Source of the DNA: Uloborus plumipes
Taxonomy: Eukaryota; Arthropoda; Arachnida; Araneae; Uloboridae
Direction of reading: 5' to 3'
NCBI GenBank assembly: GCA_038373865.1
Contig: JAXGGA010002194.1
Location: forward strand, 1-64,000
Length of the DNA: 64,000 nucleotides
Part shown: positions 12,248 through 23,269 of the stretch, piece by piece
How the letters are laid out: each line of letters begins with the position of its first letter
Position numbering within the stretch: position 1 is the first letter of the stretch
Notes under the pieces: generated by a model
Told to the model about the DNA's origin: nothing
The model's input: only the letters and a program-made list of their open reading frames with translations
The model's database searches: none
Position numbers and translations under genes: made by a program

Positions 12248-14141
12248 TGAGCTATTCTAGTCAAACTCGTCATTTTTCACACGAAATCTGTCCGGGCATG
12301 GTTTTTTTTGAAATGTTCGCATAATTACAATACTATTGCTCATAAAATGAATTTATTACTTTGGTTTGAAAGAGGGCCAATTAAAGTTAGTGTTTTTCTG
12401 ATAAATCATGATAAGGAGTAAATCCCCTGCCTAGTTATACGAGGCAGGGGACTGTGCCAGGTGACTGTGTGTTTGCTCTGTAATGTTGCTGTGTGTTGCG
12501 TAATATCTGCAAAACGATTGGAACATAATTTAGTTACAAGACTACCTATAAATTTAGGCACAAATCGTGGACATAATAACTGATATGTTTCACAATTAAA
12601 CTAATTGACATTAATAAAATTACTTCCCTGATGACTGTTTTCGCAGCGACCCTGATGCATACTTTCTTCACAGATGTGTCTCTCAAACGAAACGAAGTAT
12701 CGTTTCAAGTTCGTCACCGTTCTCAGAAATTTCAACAAATTCACACTGATTACTTTAAACTTTAACATTTGCAAGAGTAACATATTTTTCTATTGGAGCT
12801 TTGAATTTGTGGCAGGGGACTGTTTGAAAAATCTCCGGACATAATTTACATGGCAATTTTAAGTTTAGAAATACATAATTCGACCTTATTTCGTAAAAAG
12901 GATATAGTTGCACTGTTCTATTTTTAGATATTAATTGCCAAATTTATTTAGTGTTAATAGGTTTTTTTAAACATTGCCTTTAAGTGTTAAACTATTGGAT
13001 TGGGACAGCCAGGGGACTGTGTTTTTGGTGCTTAGATAATTTTTAGACAAAAAAAAAAAAAAAATGTTATCACCCCAAATACAATTGGGTTACTAAGTAT
13101 GAATGCTTGACTTGTATTAAGAGCAATAATTACTTGATTACACTTTATTATTTGGGCGATTCTCTGTAAAGTGGTAATTGGCTGTCCGGACCGAGTATTT
13201 TAAAAATAATAAAGTGTAATAAAGTAATTATCGCTCTTAATACATGTAAAGCATTAATACTCTGTGGCCCAAACGTATTTGGAACGATAACAATTTTTTC
13301 TAGAAATTATCTAAGTGCTAAAAACACAGTCCCCTGGCTGCCTCAATCGTATTGTCTAACACGTCAAGGTAATATTCCAAAAATCCTATCAACACTATAT
13401 AAATTTAGCAATTAATATCTAAAAATAAAATAATGCAGCTCTATTTTTTTAATTATATAAAGTCTAATTCCGTATTTCTAAAACTTAAAATTGTCATGTA
13501 AATTCTGTCCGGAGATTTTTCAAACAGTCCCCTGAGACAAGTTCAAAGCTCCAATAGAAAGAATCTGTTACTCTTGCAAATGTTTTTTGACATGAAGTTT
13601 AAAGCAATCAGTGTGAATTTGCTGAAATTGCTGAGAATGGTGTTTAAACGATACTTTGCTTAGTTTGAAAGCCACATTTGTCATGAAAGTATGCATCAGG
13701 GTCGTTGCGAAAACAGTCCTCTGGGAAGTGATTTCATTAATGTCAATTAGTTTAATTATGAAACGTATCAGTTATTACGTCCACGATTTGTGCCCAAATT
13801 TATAGGTAGTCTCGTAACTAATTAGGTTCCAATAGTTTTGCAGATATTACGCAACAAAGAGCAAAAACACTGTCACTTAGCACAGTCCCCTGCCTAGTTA
13901 TACCAGGCGGGGGACTTACCCCCTATCACAATTTATCAGAAAAACACAAGCTTCACCTGGCCCTCTTTCAAACCAAAGTAATAGATTTATTTTCTGAGCA
14001 ATAGTATTATAAATTAACGAACATCTCAAAAAACCATGCCCGGACAGATTTCGGGTGAAAAATGACGAGTTTACAGAGAATCGCTCATTTGTAAAATACT
14101 CGGACCGGACAGCCAATTACGAGTTTACAGGGAATCGCCCA
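12248..14141. mobile_element. Family F MITE, copy F2, interrupted by F3
   Basis: A reverse-orientation F copy. Its left end is degenerate (TGAGCTATTCTAGTCAAACT) and its right end is AGGGAATCGCCCA, with TA on both sides. At 13153 it is interrupted by a complete F copy and resumes at 14088 with GTAAAATACTCGG. Without the insert it is about 957 bp. It contains the usual CAGGGGACTG motifs and no coding sequence. Confidence 0.8.
13153..14087. mobile_element. Family F MITE, copy F3, nested in F2 (935 bp)
   Basis: The ends TGGGCGATTCTCTGTAAAG and ACAGAGAATCGCTCA define the copy. The flanking duplication is TT rather than TA: TT at 13151-13152 and 14088-14089. It lies in the opposite orientation to F2. 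The CAGTCCCCTG motif recurs internally. Confidence 0.8.
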
Positions 14142-14735
14142 TATAAATGGGAATAATAACTTTCATTTCGTGAAATAACATTAAAAATGTAACTTTTAAA
14201 ACTTTATGAATGAGTTTTTCTTGTGAATTAAATATACTTTTTACAATTTTAAAGAAAAAAAGAACTAATTTTATTTTTAACTAAAAATAATTTATCATTG
14301 CAGCATTTTTTTGTTTTTGTAAACGAAACATCAGTCACAAAATCTTAGTATCATCAGTTACGGGTACTAAATAAATTCTATACTTTCAGTGTTAAAGTTT
14401 TTTCGATGAAGCAAGGTATTTTCATAAAGTCTAAAATCTCCGTTTTAAGGAGGGAAAAGCTGTTTAGTTTTTTATGTTTTGAAGAGAATTTCAAATTATA
14501 CGTAAGTCAATTTTTTCAATGTCTCTCTTGCGTGAAATCAGTCACGTTTTTATACCCCTTAATTTCTCATAAAATGTTACTCATGTCTAAATTTAAGCTT
14601 GATTGCATAATGTACCATATCAAGGTATTTAAGACCAATTTCAAAAGTACCAGAATTTAATTCCAAGACATTACTGAATTTAAAAAGTAAAAATATAGTT
14701 AAATTGTAACGTCAGTCTCCGTGGAATGGCCCTTA
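14142..14735. mobile_element. Family S right terminus (S6)
   Basis: GTAACGTCAGTCTCCGTGGAATGGCCC ends near 14730, closely matching the right ends of S1, S3 and S4. Related TCAGTCAC motifs lie at about 14330 and 14540, and further left at 10.7-10.9 kb. The left terminus was not found, so the full extent is unknown. The plus-strand ORF at 14406-14660 shows no similarity to the S coding core. Confidence 0.5.
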
Positions 14736-17129
14736 TGTAAAAAAAAAAGTTTAATCAGTGGTGTTTTACATATAGATTTACTACATATCTTGCTTCAAAA
14801 TTAAAAAATTACTTTTTTTTTTGTTATGACGTTGCTGAAAGAAATGAGCGATATCTACTCGCGCTCTTTTTTTGGAAGCTTTCTAAATCAACTATTACAT
14901 AAAACTATTCTATATTACGTTAATGGTACGAAAAAATAACAACAAAACAGACATTTTACTATAATTTGATAAAAATCTAAACCTTTTATATTAAAAGACA
15001 ATGAAGTAACCTTGTGTCAACTGAATTTCCATTTAGAATCTATTCTTCACTCCTGCTGGCATGAGCAGACGACGATATTAAGCGGTGAATTTCATAATTA
15101 TCGAAACCTCTATAATGGGTCGAATATGCAATGAGGGTTCCATTAATTAATCAACGCGAGCGCCTGCTGTGGCTCGTCCATCGCATCAAGTCCATCAACC
15201 ACATTGTTTTTAAAAGCAATTCTCAACTTCCTGTCGATTATGGCCGCTCATGATAACTCATTTACCGAAAGGTTGCATCCATGATTTCATTAATTCTAAT
15301 TTATTTCTCTCACATTAAATGGTGCTGGGGGAAAGGAAAAAAATCTCGCACATTTAGACAATGCATAATTCAGTGACATAAGGTAATAATAGTGTTGTTT
15401 AAGAAAGCTCCCGAAGATACTTTCCTATTAAATAAAAAAAAGTGGGATTGATCATTGATCTTATTATAGGATTAAATGTAAATCTAATGGATAGTTTGAT
15501 ATTATCATCAAATAATTGCTCTTTTTTATCTGCACAACAAACTCTCTTTTTCTGATAATTGCGGACAAAGACTTTATTATTATTATTTTTTAATGCTGCA
15601 CAACTTTAATGAATATATTTTTTATTGTGAGTCTGATGACCTAATTTGTAAGCATTAATATTTTTAAACGTGCTAAAAGAGGAATCCTTAATTTAAGCAT
15701 TAAAAACTAAGGGAAAGCAAATTTTGCCCCGTAAATCCCTTAACTTAAAACAATGGATTTAAACAATTAACTTACACTGTGAAAATTACTGGTTGCGATT
15801 AGCACCTTTCCGGGGTGAAGCGCTTGTAGCACCAGCTTCACCGTGTGGGGAGCCGAGTTTTCACCACTGGCTTGGGTGAAAAACTGGCACCCTCAATTCA
15901 ACAAGCACCGAGAGTGAAAGATGAAACCGTATAGAAGAGCATAATGGCACCCTCACTGTTCACTATTGCAGATCCCCTGCTGTGCTGTGTGCGTTTTTGT
16001 TTTTCTAATGTGTTTACTTCTATTTATTTTTTTTTAATCACGATTTCTTGGTACATTTTCATCTTGAATTCTGATTTGAAAATGATTGAAACTTTAATTT
16101 AAGGCATTTTCTCACAGTTCAGACTTTCCAACATATTTTCAAAGAATTCATGACTTGGATTCCACTCAGTAGTTTTAAAATGCCATTGGCATTTACTACA
16201 GCATTATCTGCACCGAAAATGAAAAGTGAAGGTATTTTATGGATCCTTTTCAAGAACAATCAAAAATAACGATCAATAAAAATTAAATCGTTTCATTAAC
16301 TTCTAAAATTTTAATCAAGAGTAACATATTAATACGTATGTATAGTTCGACATTTGAATATCTTTATGGCATAAAAGATAGGGGTATTTGAAAAGCAGTT
16401 TTTGTTAAACATCAAGTTTTTCGACAGAACAAAAATCGAAATATATTGTAACGATGTATCTATTTCAACTGATGGAACAAAAAAAAAAAAAGTGGCATTA
16501 AAATAGTATATATATATATGTATAATAAAAACAAGTAAGAAAGAAAGAGTCGGGCAGAAAGAGTTTTTTTCCCCCTTTCCTTCTTTCTGCTGCTTGCAGG
16601 CTCTGTCTATGCAGTAAAATAGAATCCTTACACAGAGATAAAGAACACTTTGAAATGATTGTAAATACGTTGGAAAATCTTAGAACCATGATTAAATGCA
16701 TGTACTTACGTCGAAGATTAAAATGAGGAATTAATCCATTTTTGAAACTCAATGTGAAATCCAAGACTGTGAAAGCACTGTACCGAGAATTCTGTCGTGT
16801 CGACGTAAACAAGATGGCTGCCATTCAAGTGGTTGATGATGATGATGAGACCTCGGAGTCGCAATGCTCAGGCACAGGCTATCAAAAGAGCCGTTTGGGA
16901 CTGCGAGATGTCTCACTGACATGCGCAAGCTTCATTCACCCTAAAGGTTGCTGATGGGTGACCTTTCGGTACAGTAATAGCATTTCAAATTCGCTACAGC
17001 GCCCGTGGCACTTTGCTTTCACCCCAGCTTTCTAACTCGTACCACTGCGGCACCCGTAGTTTTAACAATATAGAAAAAGTAATTGCCACTGGTTTACCTG
17101 AATGTTGTGTATTATTTACAGATGAACAA
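14736..17129. other. Unassigned interval with two GC-richer patches
   Basis: Mostly AT-rich. Patches at about 15790-15960 and 16790-17060 are GC-richer, and the first repeats GGTGAA/TTCACC words. The overlapping ORFs at 16498-16824 (-) and 16742-16954 (+) use the second patch but resemble nothing I know. Old repeat fragments or an exon are both possible. Confidence 0.35.
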
Positions 17130-17664
17130 TAGGGTGTCCCAAAAAAAAACGAAAGTCGGAATTTCGCAACGCATATCCGCTTATTTTTTTTTCCTTTTAC
17201 ATCAAAACAATTGTAAAAAAAGTTTCATGCAATTTGAACAACTATAACCCACTTGCGTCCGAAAGTGCGAACTAGCTCTTTTTCACTAGGCCCAATCGAA
17301 AAAAACTTTTTTTCGGAAATTCAAAATTTCATGTTGATAGACCGTTTCCCCTAGATTCCAACAGGTCCCAAAAAAATCATTTATCCAAATTAAAAATATT
17401 TAGGTACCCTAAACGAGGCTTAAAATTCATAATTTTCTTCAAAAAATAGCTTTTTTTCTATGTATTTTGTAAACAGCGAAAGATAAATTTTAAGAGATTA
17501 TCAAGATGAAAAATATGAAGCATAAAGTATATAATTAGAGCTAAATATAAGTTTTTTCTTTCATTTTATATTTATTTCTCCCTTAAATTAGTCAAAGTTA
17601 AGGTTTTTTCAAGTTTTAAGTTTAACTTTTCCACTTTAAATACCACATTTTTTTACAAATAAAG

Positions 17665-17771
17665 TTAAAAACCAACGTAAATAAAGCACAAATTGGGTAG
17701 AAAGTACAGCATGTTTACAGTACATACTGTACTTTCTACCTATTTTGTGCTTTATTTACGTTGGTTTTTAA
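17665..17771. repeat. Strong hairpin with ~45-bp arms
   Basis: AACGTAAATAAAGCACAAAT with GGGTAGAAAGTACAG on the left pairs with CTGTACTTTCTACC then TATTTTGTGCTTTATTTACG on the right, around a loop of about 15-20 nt. Only a few mismatches are present. It could be a foldback MITE, a palindrome made during transposition, or a small-RNA precursor; nothing here decides. Confidence 0.75.
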
Positions 17772-18089
17772 TTTCAATTATATTTCAGCACAAAGCTTAT
17801 TTGATCATTTTTCATGTGGGGCAAAGTGAACTAGTTAAGTTAACTTGCCTACTTCAAAAGGAACAAATAGGAATTTTGTTCTAAAAATTTTTGTACATAA
17901 AGAAGGAATATTGTTTTTTTGATAATACTTTCGTTGAAATATTATTTTTCATCTTTGGCAGTTATTTTGAACCCTAAAAAAATGAAACATTTTCACTTCA
18001 GAAAAAAATGGGGCAAAGTGAAAAATAAATTATTTTTGTTATGAAATTTTTTTAATTCGACGATTAACAGTAATTTTCATCAAATGAAT

Positions 18090-18300
18090 GCGTAAATAAA
18101 CAAAAAAATAATTATTAACAAAAAATAAACGAATGAGCAAGTAAATGAAAAAATAAATGAATGAATAAAATAGAGAACGAATAAGAAAATGAGTTAATGA
18201 ATGAATAAATAATTAAGTAAAAGAATGCAAATGAATTAATAAATGAAGAAATGTGTGAGTGATTTAATAAAAGAATGAATAAGTAAACAAATGAATTATT
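18090..18300. repeat. Degenerate AATGAATA simple repeat
   Basis: About 200 bp built from variants of AATGAATAAATG. It is an old tetranucleotide-type microsatellite inside the long-inverted-repeat element. Confidence 0.75.
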
Positions 18301-20121
18301 TCACTTTGCCCCGCGTGCACTTTACTGATTACATTGAACATTGAAAATAAAACAAAATGCCTAATTTGAACTAAATAAGGGCTGCACTGCAGTAGTTCTC
18401 AATTAATAATTCGGATCGGATGATAATTACAAAAATCTTATCCTTTTATAATAAGAAGAAATATTTTTGAAAAACCACGAATATTACAATAAACGTATCC
18501 AATTTTCAAAATGGCTTGTATAATTTTTTCGTTGATCTTTGGAGCTACTTATTTTTTGACAGGAATTAGTTATCTGTCTAGTTAACTTAGTTAAAATATT
18601 GCTGGATAAGTTACACTGCAAGCTGGGAAAATATTTCACCATTTCACTTTGCCACACATTCCCCTACTACTTTTTTTTATTATTTATCTGCAAATGCCGT
18701 TTTGGAAGTTTGATCTTCAGTGATTTTGGGACTTGATATTTTCTTTAAGTGTATCTGCAATTTAAAATTCACAAATGATGCAACAAATAAATAGGAAAAA
18801 TCTAATATTTAGAGAAATATATAAACTTCTTGCCTCGTGCTGGGAACCTAATTTCTTTAAAAAAATTGAATAAATGTTTGTTTAATATCAATATGATTGT
18901 CGAAAATGTTTATTGTAATTTCAGAAATTACAAACTGTACCGACTTGTGCTTGAAAGTGTGAACTAGTACTTATGTACTGAGCCGAATCGAAAAAAAAGG
19001 GTAGAAGGAACGAAGTAACTAATTCTTTAATTAGTTACTTCCTCATATCGCGTATTTGTTACATGTCATTTTATTATTTTGCAGAGAAAACAATTGATAA
19101 GTTCATATGATTTAAAAGATAGCCTTTGCTTACTAGGCTCAAAATTGATGATAGTTTTCTCAATGAGAGTCCTTCTTTATGGGCGAATAACACTTAACTC
19201 CTTGAAGGAAAAAGGATGGTCTCAGTGTTTAGACCAGTAAATGATACAGCTGAAAGAGCTGTAAAAATGATGCAGGACTGTCATGGTTTGCTAACAGTTG
19301 ATGAGGAGCAAAAACAATTTTTGTTGTGTTGCATCCAAGAGCACCGAAATATATACTCTGATACTCTGACTGCAATAAACAAACATTAAAACGATAGCAT
19401 GTTTAGGAATGTTTATTGTGCTGTAATATTGTAGTAAATATATGTTGTAAATAAATCGCTGTCAGAGTTTTTTTTAATTTGTTTTTTTTTTTCAATTTAT
19501 TTATTTTAACTATTTATTTATTTTAAATTACAGATAAATTTGAAGAAAATATCAAGTTCCAAAATCACTAAAGAACATACTTTCAGATGAATAATAAAAA
19601 AAAAAATGTATTTAAAATGGAAAAATTTAACATAAAACTTGAAAAAACCTTAGTTTTGAGTAATTTTCGGGAGAAATAAATATAAAATGAGAGAAAAACT
19701 TATATTTAGCTCTAATTATATACTTTATGCTTCATATTTTTCATCTTGATAATTTCTTAAAATTTATCTTTCGTTGTTTACAAAATACATAGAAAAAAGC
19801 TATTTTTTGAAGAAAATTATGAATTTTAAGCCTCGTTTGGGGTACCTAAATATTTTTTAATTTGGATAAATGATTTTTTGGGACATGCTGGGATCTAGGG
19901 GAAGCGTTTTATTAACATGAAATTTTGAATTTCCGAAAAAAGTTTTTTTCGATTGGGCCTAGTGAAAAAGGGCTAGTTCGCACTTTCGGACGCATGTCGG
20001 CATGAGTTACCGTTGTTCAAATTGCATGAAACGTTTTTTACAATTGTTTTGATGTAAAAGGAAAACAATAAGAGGGTATGCGTTACAAAATTCCGACTTT
20101 CGGTTTTTTGGGGACACCCTA

Positions 20122-20553
20122 ATGTACAACCAGGGCAGATGTATCATAAATGTCGCAATGACAACATGTCTAAGTGATATTAGGGCACGGGGAAGCCCAA
20201 AGGGCATATGGAAGAAATTGTTAAGGCTAAGATCATCCTTAGCAGTAATCTTAAGTAAGAAATAGAATTTAAGGATCGTTAAAACCTTTTCCTCACAATG
20301 TAAGTATGCTCACTGCTCAGGTCCTAAATGTAGTAGTGTATCCTCTTAAGCACACCTTCGACTATGAAACGCCTCTTTTTAAGGGACAGTTTCTTCGGTC
20401 CTAATCCTTTTAAAAAGAGGTGTCCGCGTATTTACCCAGATTAAGGGACACTCAGTTTAAGAGGAGGAAAAATTCCAAAAAAATGTTTAAATGTATATTT
20501 TAAATAATAAATGTTTATGTTTAAATGTACTGTTCAAATAATATGTTCAAATG
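20122..20553. other. Unassigned interval
   Basis: AT-rich, with no recognisable ORF. A short inverted pair, CTTTTTAAGGGACAGT and CCTTTTAAAAAGAGG, lies near 20370-20420. Confidence 0.35.
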
Positions 20554-20889
20554 TAGGGTAAGTGCTCCAGTAGTCGGACATTTAAGAGATCTTTTGTGGA
20601 TCTTGGCTAACCTAGAACTTTCAGCTATCAATACAGCAACAAAAACAAGGTAAAACTTTAGAATGAACCTTTCTGATAGTGAATTACCTACTTGTTTCAG
20701 AAATTAAAAAAAAAAAATATGTTAAAATCCAAGCTGTTGTCAACACTAGTAAATGCTCCAGTAGTCGGCCACAGAAATCCAGTGCTCGGCCACGTTGAAT
20801 CCAGTAGTCGGCCACTTCATTTTCATTGATCTTATCTGATATAGGTGGTTGAATTAAAAAAACAAAACAAAGGGAAACTTACAACGAAC

Positions 20890-21060
20890 CAGACCCGTCA
20901 TTTGGGGGGTCAGGATGGGGGGGGGTCAATTGCCCCCCCCCTGTATTTGAGAAATCAGTTAATATATAAGTGGTCTTGGTATTTGCTTTTTCCGATGAAA
21001 TTGCATTGTGTTTGCACCCTTTGTCCCCCCCCTCTCTAAAAACGTGAAATGACGGGCCTG
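20890..21060. repeat. CCCGTCATTT-ended repeat with G/C tracts
   Basis: The ends CAGACCCGTCATTT and AAATGACGGGCCTG are inverted. The inside holds runs of G and C that also form a GGGG-TCAATTG-CCCC palindrome. The same 170-bp unit sits at the equivalent place in the other G copy (53376-53549), so it predates their divergence. I could not establish a clean TSD. Confidence 0.65.
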
Positions 21061-21324
21061 CAGCGACGCATTATACTTAATCTGGTCATATTTCTCAAAG
21101 CTTCATGAGGGTATGAGCATAAATGGCGCAACACTTTTTTTCCAACATACTTGCCCCCCCCCTCCATCCCTTTTTCTCAATGTTTAACAATTCAAGCTAC
21201 CCTCCCCTACCACACTATAACACACAAACAAATTGTTATTAAGGAATTATAGTTGAATTACAACTAAAATTGAGTATTCTTTCTGCGATATGAATTTATT
21301 ACTAAATGATGTTTTAGTTTTATA

Positions 21325-21356
21325 CCACGGGCAAAGCCGTGCGGGTACCGCTAGTT
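21325..21356 (+). mobile_element. Helitron-like or LINE-like 3' end motif
   Basis: CACGG-GCAAAG-CCGTG can form a short stem, followed by GGGTACCG and CTAGT. A hairpin then CTRRT is the classical Helitron 3' end, but similar GGGTACNGCTAGT tails also end some RTE-type LINEs. The body upstream is not recognised. Confidence 0.35.
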
Positions 21357-21861
21357 GTTACATATAATGCTTTTGTGCCCTGCCGCAATCTGTCACAGTT
21401 TAATTAACCACCCCTTCCTCTTGTTAAACCCGGACACCGTTTTAGGACGATCTCCAGAAATAAACGATTTAACTTTGTATTGTGAAATAAGTGATAAAAG
21501 ATAAAATAAATGTTGTTGCAACAAAGTATTACGTATTGCGTATACGTAGTTTGAGCTTAAAAGAAAGTTTAAAAAAAAGCTTATGAAGAAAAGAATTTCA
21601 GCAACACTTACTAAGGATGCAAGAAGGAACAAAATAAACGAGTACAAAATGTACTTGCTTAGGAAGTAAAAAAACAGGAATACTTTTGTAGTGAACAGAA
21701 GAGTTTAGTGATGACCAAAGAATCAAGAAATGAAAAACTGCTTTACTGTTTATGTAAACATAAAAACGTAATAATAGAGTCGACACAATTCATGACCAAT
21801 AATCACGTCGACACTCAACTGGTTCACATTCATTAGAACGGAATTTCAACATAAGGAACAT

Positions 21862-22390
21862 TTTATCAAATTTCTCTAAACTAGTTTTCATATTATTGTC
21901 AATAATATTGCACTAAAATATTGCTAATTATGTAAACAACTAGACATGAAAATTCAAAAAAAAAAAAAGGAGGGGAGTCTGCGTGGTGAGCATTGAGCAA
22001 TCCAATTTTGAAGTTCTTTCAATTTCAATTTTTCAATTATTAGTAACTATTTAATTCAAGACTTTTATTCTTTGTGAAAATTTAAGATTATCTAAAAGCA
22101 AGGAGAAAAGTATCGACGCATGAAAAATGTTGCTACATTAACTATGTGTATTTTTATTCAAAATAGGAGAATTAATGTATTAAAAACTTTACATCAACGG
22201 TGAGGATTATTAATACTGTTAATAAAATTATTCATCATAATTTCTTAGTAAAGATTTCCTTTAAAAAATCATATTTAAAAAATATTTTTTACGCTGATTA
22301 ATCGGCCCGATTTTGCCGATTATTAATAATCGGCAAAGTGGCCGATTATGGCAGATTAATCGGTACTGCCGATTAATCGGTGCATCCCTA
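21862..22390. mobile_element. Left-truncated hAT MITE (TAGGGATGCACCGAT family)
   Basis: The body matches the complete hAT MITEs at 38915-39609 and 28683-29364, including TTTTCATATTATTGTCAATA, and it ends CCGATTAATCGGTGCATCCCTA. The left end is missing, cut where the G fragment ends. The 8 bp after the right end (GTATTAAT) cannot be paired. Confidence 0.75.
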
Positions 22391-23265
22391 GTATTAATGA
22401 AAAAATGCACTTAAATATCCGGCTATTTTTTGCAGCACTTACTTTGAAATTGAAACTATTACGGTGATGTACACATTACAACTTATGAAAAGTAGTTACA
22501 TGAAAGGAAAAGTATAATTTCAGTTCATTAGCAAGTTAAAAAATATAAAGAAATCTACCATAGCCGTAAAATAAAACGCACCATTAATCTTACCAATAAA
22601 TCATTTTGAAACAAGCAAAAAATAAAGGTCATTTCACGAAACGAAAATATTAATGCAGCGATATTGATAATCAAAAATGCACTTTATTTTTACTAGAACG
22701 CACTGAACCGATGGAGGTTGTTTAAGAATAATGAAATATAATAATTTTTCAACACTAAGTGATGTGTCATTGTTACATTATTAATAGGCTTGTCTAACTC
22801 AGCTGAAGATATTAATCATTTTTTATAAATAGAGTTCGTTATTTTATTGGGGGGAATATAGTTCTTTTACCGTGCCTTAGCGATTCTCTTTCATTTCGTA
22901 ATTTTAGAAAGTAACTGAAAAAATCTCTCGCTTCTAAATTAAAATAAAATAGTTAATGAATGATTATAATGATTGGATTGAAATATAGATTTTAAAACAC
23001 AAAACTGCCAAAAAATCAACTCTACCTTCACCTCCTTATTTTTGCTGTTTTTGCCGTTGAGTTTTAAAGTCACCCCCTCAATTCTAAATCAGAGGTACAG
23101 GCAATGTAACAACAGCTTGGACACGACATCCGGAGATTGCAATTTCGTCCTTCTTATGTACCGTTTGGAATAATCCGTGCTAAGCGCAAATTTGGTATCT
23201 GTAGTCGAGCTCAAACTGAGATATTGATCTAAAATGTGACATATTAATATCAAGCTAAGAGTAGT
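22391..23265. other. AT-rich interval, nothing recognised
   Basis: No gene or repeat boundary found. The minus-strand ORF at 23089-23286 overlaps the S2 end and is not considered real. Confidence 0.4.
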
Positions 23266-23269
23266 TAGA

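Larger units (their letters stand above)
17132..20119. mobile_element. Long-inverted-repeat TA-flanked element (2,988 bp)
   Basis: Left and right arms of about 510 bp (17132-17640 and 19605-20119) are inverted copies. They start GGGTGTCCCAAAAAA and end with its inverse, flanked by TA. Shared inner blocks include TGCGTCCGAAAGTGCGAAC-like and GGCCCAATCGAAAAAA sequence. The centre has no supportable transposase. It contains a hairpin at 17665-17771, GGGGCAAAGTGAA motifs in both orientations and a degenerate AATGAATA tract. The central part may be a second element inserted in the first. Confidence 0.8.
20556..21861. mobile_element. Truncated family G element
   Basis: Starts TA then GGGTAAGTGCTCCAGTAGTC, the terminus of the complete G element at 50600-53888, and follows that element inward in inverted order. 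CCAGTAGTCGGCCAC-type motifs recur at about 20573, 20757, 20783 and 20803. The 20890-21060 G/C-tract insert is shared with the other copy. Middle parts differ; homology returns at about 21600-21861 and stops where hAT-like sequence begins. The opposite end is missing. Confidence 0.65.

Noticed and set aside
16742..16954. ORF with an acidic DDDD stretch
   Set aside because: Overlaps an opposite-strand ORF, has no conserved motif, and no splice or promoter evidence was seen.
20890..21060. hAT-type 8-bp duplication around the CCCGTCATTT repeat
   Set aside because: Flanking octamers do not match in either copy.
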